A DNA stretch of 45,827 nt from Zavarzinia sp. (GTDB taxonomy: Bacteria; Pseudomonadota; Alphaproteobacteria; Zavarziniales; Zavarziniaceae): the NCBI GenBank assembly GCA_025869435.1, contig JAOZVS010000130.1, positions 1 through 45,827 of the forward strand, given 5' to 3'. Below, one piece after another: positions 24,989-34,949 of the stretch. Below the pieces are notes generated by a model. The model was given only the letters and a program-made list of their open reading frames with translations. It was not told the DNA's origin and ran no database searches. The number at the start of each line of letters is the position of its first letter. Positions within the stretch are counted from its first letter, which is position 1. A program made the translations under genes and the position numbers.

Positions 24989-26575
24989 ATGGAGGCATTC
25001 GATCACATCGTTGTCGGGGGCGGATCGGCCGGCTGCGTCGCCGCCGCCCGCCTGGCTGGCAAGGCTCGCGTGCTCCTGCTCGAGGCGGGGGACCCAGCGG
25101 TGGATCATCCCGAAACCCTGTCCTCGGATGGTTTTAAAGATGCATTCTCCAACGATGCCCTGATGTGGCACCGCATGTCGGCACGGCAGAAGGACTGCGG
25201 CGGCCGTTCGCTCTATATCGGCACCGGCCGGGGCCTGGGCGGCTCGGGCTCGGTCAACGGCATGGTCTACACGAGGGGTGACCGGCGCGATTTCGAGGCC
25301 TGGCCGGCGGGCTGGCGCTGGGATGACATCGTGCCCGCCTTTCAGGCGGTGGAAAGCCGCCTCGGGATTCGCCCGCGCCCGCCCACGCCCTTCGCCGAAT
25401 GTTTCCTCGCCGCCGCGGTCGAGGCGGGTTTCGCGCGGAAAGACGGCATGAATGACGGCGACCTGTCCGGCGTCGTCGGTGCCAACGACATGAATTACGC
25501 GGGCGATCAGCGTCGCTCCTCCTATCGCGCCTTCGTGCATGACGATCCGCCCGCCGGCCTCACGGTCCGGACCGGCGCCACGCTTCGCCGCATCCTGTTC
25601 GAGGGCGCGCGCGCGGTCGCGGTCGATTACAGCATCGAAGGCCGCGTCGAGCGCGCCCGCGTCACGGGCGAACTGGTGATGGCGGCTGGCGCGCTGGAGA
25701 CGCCGCGCCTTCTGATGCTGTCGGGCGTCGGTCCGGCGGCGGAACTGGCGCGGCACGGTATTGCCGTGGTGAAGGATGCGCCGGGCATCGGGCGGAACCT
25801 GCAGGATCACCCCAATGTCTGCATGTTCTATACCGCGAAGGCCCCGATCGATTTCCGGTATCCGCAGGTCTACGGCTTCGATGTCGCCGCCCGCGAGCCG
25901 GACGAGCCGAGGGACGGGGCGCCCGACACCTGCTTCGTCTGCTATGCCGCGCCGGCCTCGCTGAAGGAATCCATGCGGCGGATGGTGCCGGTGCTGGCCC
26001 TGCCGGGCCGGCTGCATGATATCGCCGTGCTGCGCCGATTCTTGCGGGGCGCCATCGAGCTGGCGTTCCGCCTGCCGCCCTTGCGCCGTTTCGTCGACAG
26101 TCTCTTCGGCATCGTCGTCATCCTGGGCAAGCCGACCTCGCGCGGCAGCCTGCGGCTCGCCTCCGCCGACCCGGATGCGCCGGCCATCGTCGATCCCGGC
26201 TATTACGCCAGCGCCGCCGACCGCGCGACGATCGAGGCCGGCATCGTGAAAGCGCGCGACATCGCCGCAAGGGCACCGCTGGCCCGGGCGGGCGTCAGGC
26301 CCCTGTCGGCGGGGGCGAGGCCCGTCAGTGGCGCCCGGTTGTGGAGATGGCTGGCGGGCGCCACCATGACCACCTTCCATTTCTGCGGCACCTGCCGCAT
26401 GGGCGACGATGCGGACAGCCCGGTCGACACGCGGCTCCGGCTGAAGGGCTTCGCCAATGTCCGCGTCGCCGATGCCTCGGTCATGCCCGAGATCCCGGTA
26501 TCCGCCCTCAACGCGCCCAGCATGATGATCGGCCAGCGCGCCGCGGATTTCATCCTGTCAGGAGACATGGCATGA
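24989..26575 (+). CDS. GMC-family FAD-dependent alcohol oxidoreductase
   Basis: 528 residues. The N-terminal FAD motif is HIVVGGGSAGCVAAARLAG with the ribose-binding LLLEAGD. GMC signature 1 is GRGLGGSGSVNGMVYTRG, signature 2 is GALETPRLLMLSGVG, and the active-site pair lies in FHFCGTCRMG (His) and LNAPSMMIGQRAADFI (Asn). The family includes choline dehydrogenase, alkanol dehydrogenases and cholesterol oxidase, so the alcohol is not fixed by sequence. The downstream aldehyde dehydrogenase (ATGA overlap) suggests a primary alcohol oxidised to an acid. GGGGAGG at 24971-24977 supports ATG 24989; longer in-frame reading would cross the operator palindrome. Confidence 0.9.
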   Translation: MEAFDHIVVGGGSAGCVAAARLAGKARVLLLEAGDPAVDHPETLSSDGFKDAFSNDALMWHRMSARQKDCGGRSLYIGTGRGLGGSGSVNGMVYTRGDRRDFEAWPAGWRWDDIVPAFQAVESRLGIRPRPPTPFAECFLAAAVEAGFARKDGMNDGDLSGVVGANDMNYAGDQRRSSYRAFVHDDPPAGLTVRTGATLRRILFEGARAVAVDYSIEGRVERARVTGELVMAAGALETPRLLMLSGVGPAAELARHGIAVVKDAPGIGRNLQDHPNVCMFYTAKAPIDFRYPQVYGFDVAAREPDEPRDGAPDTCFVCYAAPASLKESMRRMVPVLALPGRLHDIAVLRRFLRGAIELAFRLPPLRRFVDSLFGIVVILGKPTSRGSLRLASADPDAPAIVDPGYYASAADRATIEAGIVKARDIAARAPLARAGVRPLSAGARPVSGARLWRWLAGATMTTFHFCGTCRMGDDADSPVDTRLRLKGFANVRVADASVMPEIPVSALNAPSMMIGQRAADFILSGDMA

Positions 26576-28179
26576 GCGTAACCCCTCTCGCTCAACCCGC
26601 GAACGTGGGGCCGCGCTCCTCGCCGCAGGTGATCCATTGCATCAACCCGGCGACCGGGGCCAGCCTCGGCGAAGTAACTGTCGCCAGCCCCGACGATGTG
26701 CGCGCGGCGGTGGAGCGGGCACGGGCGGCCCAGCAGGCCTGGGGCGCCAGCAGCTTCGCCCAGCGCCGCGCCGTGCTCGGCCATCTGACCGATATCATCA
26801 TCGAGAGGGCGGACGAGATTTGCGCCGCCGTCGCGAAGGACAGTGGCAAGACCCACGAGAATGCCCTGCTCGGCGAGGTCATGCCGGTCCTCAACAAGAT
26901 CCGCTGGATGGTCAGGAACGGCGAGAAGCACCTGCGGCCGGAAAGGGTCTCCTCCGGTCTCCTGATGCACAAGAAGGCGCGGATCGAATATCGCCCGCTC
27001 GGCGTCATCGCCTGCATCGTGCCGTGGAACTATCCGTTCCAGAACATCTTCGGCTCCCTCGTCGCGCCCTTGATGGCGGGAAATGCCGTCGTCCTCAAGG
27101 CCTCGGAGGCGGTCGCCTGGTCGACCGGTCTGTTCCAGTCGATCATCGACGAGGCCCTGCGCCGCGAAGGCTTTTCCACCGACACGGTGCGGATCCTGAA
27201 CGGTTTCGGCGAGACCGGCGCCGCCCTCGTTCGCGCGCGGGTGCAGAAGATCCTCTTCATCGGCTCGGTCGGCAACGGCAGGCGCATCATCGAAGGCAGC
27301 GCGGAACATCTGACGCCCACGGTGATGGAACTGGGCGGCAAGGACCCGATGATCATCTGCGACGACGCCGATCTCGAGCAGGCGGTGCATTCGGCGCTGG
27401 GCGGCTGTTTCATCAATCTCGGCCAGAACTGCATCGCCTCGGAACGGCTGCTGGTGATGGACGGTATCCATGATCGTTTCGTCGCCGAATTCGGCAAGCG
27501 GGCGGCGGCGCTGCGTCAGGGCGTGCCGACGGGGCCGGGAAGGCTCGATGTCGGCGCGATCAACACGATGCAGCAGATGCGGGTGATCGACGAACTGGTG
27601 TCGGATGCCCTGGCGAAGGGCGCCCGCGCCCTGGTCGGCGGGCGGATACCCGATCCTGCGACGGGTCATTTCTATCCGCCGACCGTGCTCCTCGACGTAA
27701 CCCCCGAGATGCGCATCGCGCGGGAAGAGGTCTTCGGTCCGGTCGCCCTGATCATGCGGGTGAAGGACGACGCCGAGGCGATCCGCATCGCCAATGGCAC
27801 GGATTTCGGCCTGCATTCCTCGGTCTTCAGCAAGGACCGGGCGCGGGCCGAGCGGATCGCCGCCGCGCTCGACGCGGGCGCGACCTGCATCAATGATTTC
27901 GGCCTGTGCTACCTCGCCCAGGACCTGCCCTTCGGCGGCGTCAAATATTCCGGCTTCGGCCGCATGAACGGGCGCGACGGCCTGCGCGCCTACACCAACG
28001 CCAAGGCGGTGCTGAGCGACCGCTTCGGTTTCACCGTGCCGCCGAAACTCTATCCGGTCGCCCCCGGCGACTACGAGAAGGCGCGCGCCTCCATCGGCCT
28101 GATGTTCGGCCGGGGCGGCGGGCGGCGCCTCCGGTCCCTTCTCGCCCTGATCCGTCTTTCCCTGTTCGCGAGGTCCTGA
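26572..28179 (+). CDS. Aldehyde dehydrogenase
   Basis: 535 residues. NAD(P)-dependent oxidation of an aldehyde to the acid, probably the product of the preceding GMC enzyme. Landmarks: VPWNYPFQNIFGSLVAPLMA (cofactor and oxyanion region), FIGSVGNGRRI, catalytic Glu in MELGGKDPMI, catalytic Cys in NLGQNCIASERL, and EEVFGPVALIM. The last 45 residues are basic (RGGGRRLRSLLALIRLSLF) and hydrophobic, hinting at membrane association, which would suit a lipophilic substrate. ATG overlaps the GMC stop as ATGA, so the two are translationally coupled. The desaturase-family gene follows after 3 bases. Confidence 0.93.
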   Translation: MSVTPLAQPANVGPRSSPQVIHCINPATGASLGEVTVASPDDVRAAVERARAAQQAWGASSFAQRRAVLGHLTDIIIERADEICAAVAKDSGKTHENALLGEVMPVLNKIRWMVRNGEKHLRPERVSSGLLMHKKARIEYRPLGVIACIVPWNYPFQNIFGSLVAPLMAGNAVVLKASEAVAWSTGLFQSIIDEALRREGFSTDTVRILNGFGETGAALVRARVQKILFIGSVGNGRRIIEGSAEHLTPTVMELGGKDPMIICDDADLEQAVHSALGGCFINLGQNCIASERLLVMDGIHDRFVAEFGKRAAALRQGVPTGPGRLDVGAINTMQQMRVIDELVSDALAKGARALVGGRIPDPATGHFYPPTVLLDVTPEMRIAREEVFGPVALIMRVKDDAEAIRIANGTDFGLHSSVFSKDRARAERIAAALDAGATCINDFGLCYLAQDLPFGGVKYSGFGRMNGRDGLRAYTNAKAVLSDRFGFTVPPKLYPVAPGDYEKARASIGLMFGRGGGRRLRSLLALIRLSLFARS

Positions 28180-28182
28180 GCC

Positions 28183-28857
28183 ATGGACACGACTTTCTTC
28201 ATCGTCTGGGGCCTCATGCTCGCCTTCAACGGCGCGCTCATGCATGGTCTTGGCTGGGCCGCGGAAAAAAGCAGCCTCGCCCAATACCGTATCCGCACGC
28301 CCAAGACCTATCAGATCCCGCCCTTGCGGAAATGGTTGAACATCACCCTGAACGGGCTGTTCTCCCTCTGCATCTTCGGGGCCTTCTTCTGGTTCCTGGG
28401 CGATGCCTATCTCTACAAGGGCCTGCCCGGCCCCGCCGGCTTCATCGGCGAGACGCTGGGCGTCCTTCTCCTCTATGATTTCATGTATTATTTCCTGCAC
28501 CGGATCATGCACCACAGGCTGGTGCTGCAGCATGTGCACCGGACGCATCACATGGTGCGTTTCCCGACCGCGCCCGAAAGCATCTATCTCCACCCGGCCG
28601 AGAATTTCGCCGGCCTCGGCCTTTTGCTGCTCGCCGTCGTCCTGCTCGGGCCGATTTCGGCGACCTCGTTCCTGGTCGTGTTCTTCGTTCACGCCGGGAT
28701 CAACGTGCTGGTCCATTCCAACCTGGTGATCCCGCATCCCGCTTTCCGCCTGTTCAATTTCTGGGCGGCGAAGCATGACATTCATCATAACCGCATGAAT
28801 TACAACTACGCCTCGATCTTCCCTTTCTGGGACCAGGCCTTCGGCACCGACAAGTAA
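28183..28857 (+). CDS. Sterol desaturase / fatty acid hydroxylase superfamily membrane protein
   Basis: 224 residues with hydrophobic segments at about 3-25, 55-75, 90-104 and 143-175. The di-iron histidine clusters are all there: HRIMHH (106-111), HVHRTHH (117-123) and HDIHH (198-202) followed by NRMNYNYAS. Members include sterol C4-methyl oxidase (ERG25), C5 desaturase (ERG3) and cholesterol 25-hydroxylase. The next gene is a 3-beta-HSD/C4-decarboxylase-like protein, which pairs with C4-methyl oxidase in eukaryotes. Hydroxylation of a sterol or similar lipid in the membrane is likely, but the position on the substrate cannot be read. Start ATG 3 bases after the ALDH stop. Confidence 0.85.
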   Translation: MDTTFFIVWGLMLAFNGALMHGLGWAAEKSSLAQYRIRTPKTYQIPPLRKWLNITLNGLFSLCIFGAFFWFLGDAYLYKGLPGPAGFIGETLGVLLLYDFMYYFLHRIMHHRLVLQHVHRTHHMVRFPTAPESIYLHPAENFAGLGLLLLAVVLLGPISATSFLVVFFVHAGINVLVHSNLVIPHPAFRLFNFWAAKHDIHHNRMNYNYASIFPFWDQAFGTDK

Positions 28858-28870
28858 GGGCGACAGAACC

Positions 28871-29899
28871 ATGAACAAGAAAATCCTCATCACCGGGGGG
28901 CAGGGCTTCGTCGGACGGGCCCTCGTCGATCGCTTCGCCGACCTCGGCCACGAGGTCACCTGCGCCGACATGAACGACCGCCCGTTCCGCGCGGATGTGA
29001 AATTCACCCGCCTCGACATCCGCGACAAGGCGGCGGTCTCGGCGGCCCTCGCGGGCGCGGATGCGGTGATCCACAATGCCTCCCTCGTCCATACCAGGCA
29101 CAATCGGGTGGAGGATGTCTGGGCCGTCAACCTGTCGGGGACCGAGAATATCCTGGACGCCTGCGCCGCGCATCGCATCCCCCGCCTCGTCTATATCTCG
29201 TCGGCGAGCGCGGTCTACGAGGGCGCCGATATCGAGAATGGCGACGAGACGCTGCCCTATTCCTCGATCTCCCAGGCGCCCTATGCCGACAGCAAGATCG
29301 CGGCGGAAAAGAAGGTCCTGGCCTTTTCCGGCACCGGCGGCTGCGAGACCTGCGCGATCCGGCCCCATGTGATCTTCGGCGCGGGCGACAACCGCTTCAT
29401 CCCGGCGATCCTCGACAAGGCGAAGCGCGGCAAGCTGAACCGCGCCGTGGGCAACCGGGACAAGCTGTCGGACTTCACCTATATCGCCAATCTGGTCGAT
29501 GCCGTCGTCGCCGCCGAAGAGAAGCTGGGCGCCGGCTCCCGCCTCTCGGGCCAGGCCTATTTCATCACCAATGGCGAGCCGATCGCCTTCTTCGACTTCA
29601 TCGAGAAGCTGATCCTCGAGCTGAAATATCCGCCGATCCGGGGCAAGGTGCCCTATTGGCTGGCCTATGCCGTCGCCGCCATCGCCGAGGCGGTCGACAC
29701 CCTGAAGGGCGGCACGCTGAACGCCGAGAACGGCCTTACCCGTTTCTCGGTCCGTTACATGGTCACCCATCATTATTTCAACATCGCCAAGGCGCGGCGC
29801 GATCTCGGCTGGGAGCCGAAGATATCGCTCACCGAGGGCATAAGCCTCACGGTGAAGGAATTGCTGAAGTCCCAGCCGGACCTGATGGCAGGGCGCTGA
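28871..29899 (+). CDS. 3-beta-HSD / sterol-4-carboxylate 3-dehydrogenase-like protein
   Basis: 342 residues, extended SDR. NAD(P) motif ILITGGQGFVGRALVDRF at residues 5-22, catalytic YADSK after ISSASAVYEG, and the C-terminal FSVRYMVTHHYFNIAKARRD followed by LGWEP, which is characteristic of the 3-beta-HSD/ERG26-NSDHL branch (helix with His-Tyr-F then K-A-x-x-x-LG). That branch oxidises 3-beta-hydroxysterols and in C4-demethylation releases CO2 from the 4-carboxylate; bacterial SdmB is comparable. Membership of an operon with a sterol-desaturase-family protein (13-base gap) strengthens this. A simple 3-beta-HSD is the alternative. It differs clearly from the other 3-beta-HSD-like protein at 12796-13818. 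Confidence 0.8.
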   Translation: MNKKILITGGQGFVGRALVDRFADLGHEVTCADMNDRPFRADVKFTRLDIRDKAAVSAALAGADAVIHNASLVHTRHNRVEDVWAVNLSGTENILDACAAHRIPRLVYISSASAVYEGADIENGDETLPYSSISQAPYADSKIAAEKKVLAFSGTGGCETCAIRPHVIFGAGDNRFIPAILDKAKRGKLNRAVGNRDKLSDFTYIANLVDAVVAAEEKLGAGSRLSGQAYFITNGEPIAFFDFIEKLILELKYPPIRGKVPYWLAYAVAAIAEAVDTLKGGTLNAENGLTRFSVRYMVTHHYFNIAKARRDLGWEPKISLTEGISLTVKELLKSQPDLMAGR

Positions 29900-29967
29900 T
29901 CCCGCGTATTGCCATTCGCCCCGCGAACGCGCATCAAGGGGGCGCGGTCGTGGGGAAAGGGCAGGTC

Positions 29968-30789
29968 ATGAAGGTCGTCGGTCTCTATCACTATCCGGTC
30001 AAGAGCCTGAAGGGCACGGCCCTGACGGAAAGCCCCGTCGATCCCTTGGGCCTCGCCGGGGACCGGCGCTGGATGGTGGTCGATGACGACGGCGTGTTCC
30101 AGACCATCCGCCAGCATCCGGTGATGATGATGGTCGACGTGGACAGCCGGTCGGATGGCATCCTGCTGCGCCACCAGCAATTGGGCGAGATCTTCGTGCC
30201 GACGCCGGGCGCCGGGGCGCCCCGCATGAAGGTCACGGTGTGGGGCGACGAGGTGGAAGCCGCCGTCGCCATGCCGGCGGCGGGGGCGTTCCTGACCCGG
30301 CTGCTGGGGATGCCGGTCCAGCTCGTCTATCTCGACGATGTCGCGGCCCGGCCGGTCGATCCCGCCTATGGCGCGGCGGGCGACCATGCCAGTTTCTCTG
30401 ACGGTTTTCCGGTGCTGATCACGACGACCGAATCCCTCGCCGCCCTCAATGCCGAGGTGCCGGCGCCGATGGACATGCGCCGCTTCCGCCCCAACATCGT
30501 GATCGAGGGGGCGGCGCCCTGGGCCGAGGACCAGTGGCGCGTGATCCGCATCGCCGGGATGGACTTCCGCGTGGTCAAGCCGTGCAGCCGCTGCGTCATC
30601 ACCACCCGCGATCCCGACAGCGGCGAGCGGAGCGAGGCGAACGAGCCGCTGCGCGCCCTCGGTCGCATTCACCGGGCGGCCAGGGGCGGCATCATCTTCG
30701 GCCAGAACGCGATCCCGGATGGCGCTGGCGTGCTCCGCCTTGGCGATGGGGTCGAGGTGGTGGAGGCCGGGGCTTCCAACCTCCTCTGA
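29968..30789 (+). CDS. MOSC domain protein (YcbX-like)
   Basis: 273 residues. The N-terminal MOSC-N beta-barrel begins VVGLYHYPVKSLKGTAL, with GLAGDRRWMVVDDDG. The MOSC domain has DGFPVLITTTESLAALN, RRFRPNIVIEG and the cysteine segment KPCSRCVITTRDPDSG, where one Cys would bind the sulfur or molybdenum cofactor. YcbX-type proteins reduce N-hydroxylated compounds with a reductase partner. It follows the 3-beta-HSD-like gene by 68 bases on the same strand and may share its transcript, though a functional link to sterols is not obvious. ATG 29968 gives the conserved start; GTG 29950 would add six residues. Confidence 0.88.
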   Translation: MKVVGLYHYPVKSLKGTALTESPVDPLGLAGDRRWMVVDDDGVFQTIRQHPVMMMVDVDSRSDGILLRHQQLGEIFVPTPGAGAPRMKVTVWGDEVEAAVAMPAAGAFLTRLLGMPVQLVYLDDVAARPVDPAYGAAGDHASFSDGFPVLITTTESLAALNAEVPAPMDMRRFRPNIVIEGAAPWAEDQWRVIRIAGMDFRVVKPCSRCVITTRDPDSGERSEANEPLRALGRIHRAARGGIIFGQNAIPDGAGVLRLGDGVEVVEAGASNLL

Positions 30790-30798
30790 GCGAGGTCA

Positions 30799-30824
30799 GC
30801 CCCCGCGGCCGAAACCGCGGGGGC
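30799..30824. terminator. Bidirectional hairpin between the MOSC gene and katG
   Basis: Perfect 10-bp stem GCCCCCGCGG (30799-30808) / CCGCGGGGGC (30815-30824), loop CCGAAA, in the 49-base gap between two converging stop codons. Stable but without T-runs. Confidence 0.65.
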
Positions 30825-30838
30825 CGGAATGTCGGCGA

Positions 30839-33193
<2,355 letters not shown>

Positions 33194-33254
33194 TCATATC
33201 AGATCGCCTGAATTATCGGATCATCGATCCGAATTTCCGATCGAAGGGAGGGCT

Positions 33255-34790
33255 TCAGTCGACGGTCAGATCGATGGTCATCTGATCTTCGAGGAAGCTG
33301 CGCTCTTCAGGGGTCATGGACCCTTGCGCCAGGATCAGGCAATGGTGCCGATGGGCCTTTTCGACCAGCCGGCGCAGGCGTTCCGGCTCCCGCGCCACGA
33401 TCGTGGCGAGGGCGGGGGTCCAGGCGATCCGCAGGCCCGTGGGGCGGATATCGTCATAGGCGATGGCGCCATCCTCCAGCCCGTCGATGGCCAGGCCGAC
33501 CCGGCGGCAGAAGGGGGCGATCCGCCGGGCGAGATCGGTCAGGCGGGGGCGGGCGGACTCGCGGCCGATATCCGAGATCATCAGGATGAGGCAACGGCGC
33601 AGGGCCTCGGGCAGGGGGCGGGCAAGGGCGAGGAATTGCTCCAGACCCTGGCGGTCGTCCAGCAGGATCAGCGGCACGGGCACGACATGGACCGGGATCT
33701 GCGCGCCGGGACCGTCGATCATGCGGTAGAGGCGATCGATGGTGAGGGCGAAGGGCAGCAGGCCAGTTTCAGGATGGGTGCGGGGAAAGACGCCGGCCTG
33801 ACGAAGCATGGCCAGACCCTCGCGGGTCGGTACATCCGGCTCGGACAGGACGAGGCCCGAATCCTGACCGCCCCGGCGGAGGATCGGCCTGGTCTCCAGC
33901 CGCGCCTCGCGCAGCAGGCGGGCGATCGAGGCGGCGATGCGCTGCTGATACTGGTCGCGGCCGGCGGCGATACGCGCCTCCAGAATACCGGCGGGCACCG
34001 GCGGCGATCCGGTCTCGGCCGGGGCCGCTTCGGGCAAGGGGTCGGCGGAGCCGAGCACGGCGATGCCCGCCGCCTCGGCGTCGCCCAGCAGATGGTGCAG
34101 GATATCGGCGGCGATGGCGCGGGCGCGGCCCGCCGCCTCCTCGATGCTGGTGGTCTTGAAGGCGACGACGAAACTGGTGTCGGCGATACGGGCGTAGGTC
34201 TCGCCGGGGTCGAGACGCTGGCTGATCATGGTCGCGGCCGTGGTCATCACCCTTTCCGCCACCACGCGCCAGCGCGGGCCCAGACGCTGCTTCACGGCAT
34301 CGACCACGATCACCTCGATCTGGCCGGAAACCCCTTCCGGCGGGGTCTTGTCCAGATTGCGGCCCAGGGCGGCCAGCACCCGGCGTTCGAAATCCCCAAG
34401 ACCGGATGCGGCGCCGGCTTCCGGCAGATGCAGGATGACGATGCGCAGGATATCGCGCTCGTTACGCAAAATCGGCAGGATCCGGGCCTCGCAGGGCAAG
34501 CGGCCGCTTTCGGTGATCAGGTCGATCCGGGCCGGCAGGGGCTCCGTCGTTGTCGCCTCAAGCTCGCTCCAGCCCAGAAGATCGCTGGCCGGCCGGCCGA
34601 TCAGGGCGGCGACATCGAGCGCCGCACGCCCGGCCAGATGGGGATTGATCGAGGCGATGTGATCAGCCTCGTCGATGATGACGATGCCGTCGCGGACATG
34701 ACGGACGACGGCCGAGAGCGCGGCCGCCATTTCCTGTCGGCGGCGGTCGATCTTCTCCGCCTCGGGCGGCAGTGGTGGTGGCGTGCCCAT
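33255..34790 (-). CDS. PAS protein with degenerate GGDEF- and EAL-like regions
   Basis: 511 residues, cytoplasmic, no membrane segment. A PAS-like sensor is at about 25-125 (VVRHVRDGIVIIDEADHIAS). A region at about 135-235 follows the layout of a diguanylate cyclase domain, but the GGDEF position reads ARIADTSFVVAF, so it cannot be catalytic. From about 275 to the end the secondary-structure rhythm and short matches (ETRPILRRGG for the QPI-type strand, a terminal LILAQGSMT for the QG(Y/F) motif) suggest a degenerate EAL domain without EAL or metal ligands. My guess is a c-di-GMP-type scaffold or inactive sensor; this is inference. GGGAGGAG precedes the ATG. Regulatory partner unknown. Confidence 0.55.
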   Translation of the reverse strand: MGTPPPLPPEAEKIDRRRQEMAAALSAVVRHVRDGIVIIDEADHIASINPHLAGRAALDVAALIGRPASDLLGWSELEATTTEPLPARIDLITESGRLPCEARILPILRNERDILRIVILHLPEAGAASGLGDFERRVLAALGRNLDKTPPEGVSGQIEVIVVDAVKQRLGPRWRVVAERVMTTAATMISQRLDPGETYARIADTSFVVAFKTTSIEEAAGRARAIAADILHHLLGDAEAAGIAVLGSADPLPEAAPAETGSPPVPAGILEARIAAGRDQYQQRIAASIARLLREARLETRPILRRGGQDSGLVLSEPDVPTREGLAMLRQAGVFPRTHPETGLLPFALTIDRLYRMIDGPGAQIPVHVVPVPLILLDDRQGLEQFLALARPLPEALRRCLILMISDIGRESARPRLTDLARRIAPFCRRVGLAIDGLEDGAIAYDDIRPTGLRIAWTPALATIVAREPERLRRLVEKAHRHHCLILAQGSMTPEERSFLEDQMTIDLTVD

Positions 34791-34834
34791 GGTGGACCGC
34801 TCCTCCCTTGTCTTTGGAACAGCATGGCCCTCGC

Positions 34835-34935
34835 GGCTTAACAGTCGGTTAGCCCCGGGATGCCTTGACGCCGCCGGGGGCTGTCACGATGATGTTAAAA
34901 GAAAAAAATTACCATATATTATTGTTTAATACCTT
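34835..34935. promoter_or_regulatory. Divergent promoter region with an A/T-rich patch
   Basis: Imperfect inverted repeat GGCTTAAC (34835-34842) / GTTAGCC (34848-34854), then a strongly A/T-rich stretch at 34893-34935. The 159-base region separates the PAS protein gene (minus) and the FAD/NAD(P)-binding protein gene (plus). It is likely to hold both promoters; I cannot set -35/-10 elements with confidence. Confidence 0.4.
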
Positions 34936-34949
34936 TCGGAGGCATGACC

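Noticed and set aside
26203-29178. A 991-residue open frame on the minus strand
   Set aside because: It is antisense to GMC, ALDH and desaturase genes whose protein motifs are unmistakable; shadow of high-GC codon use.
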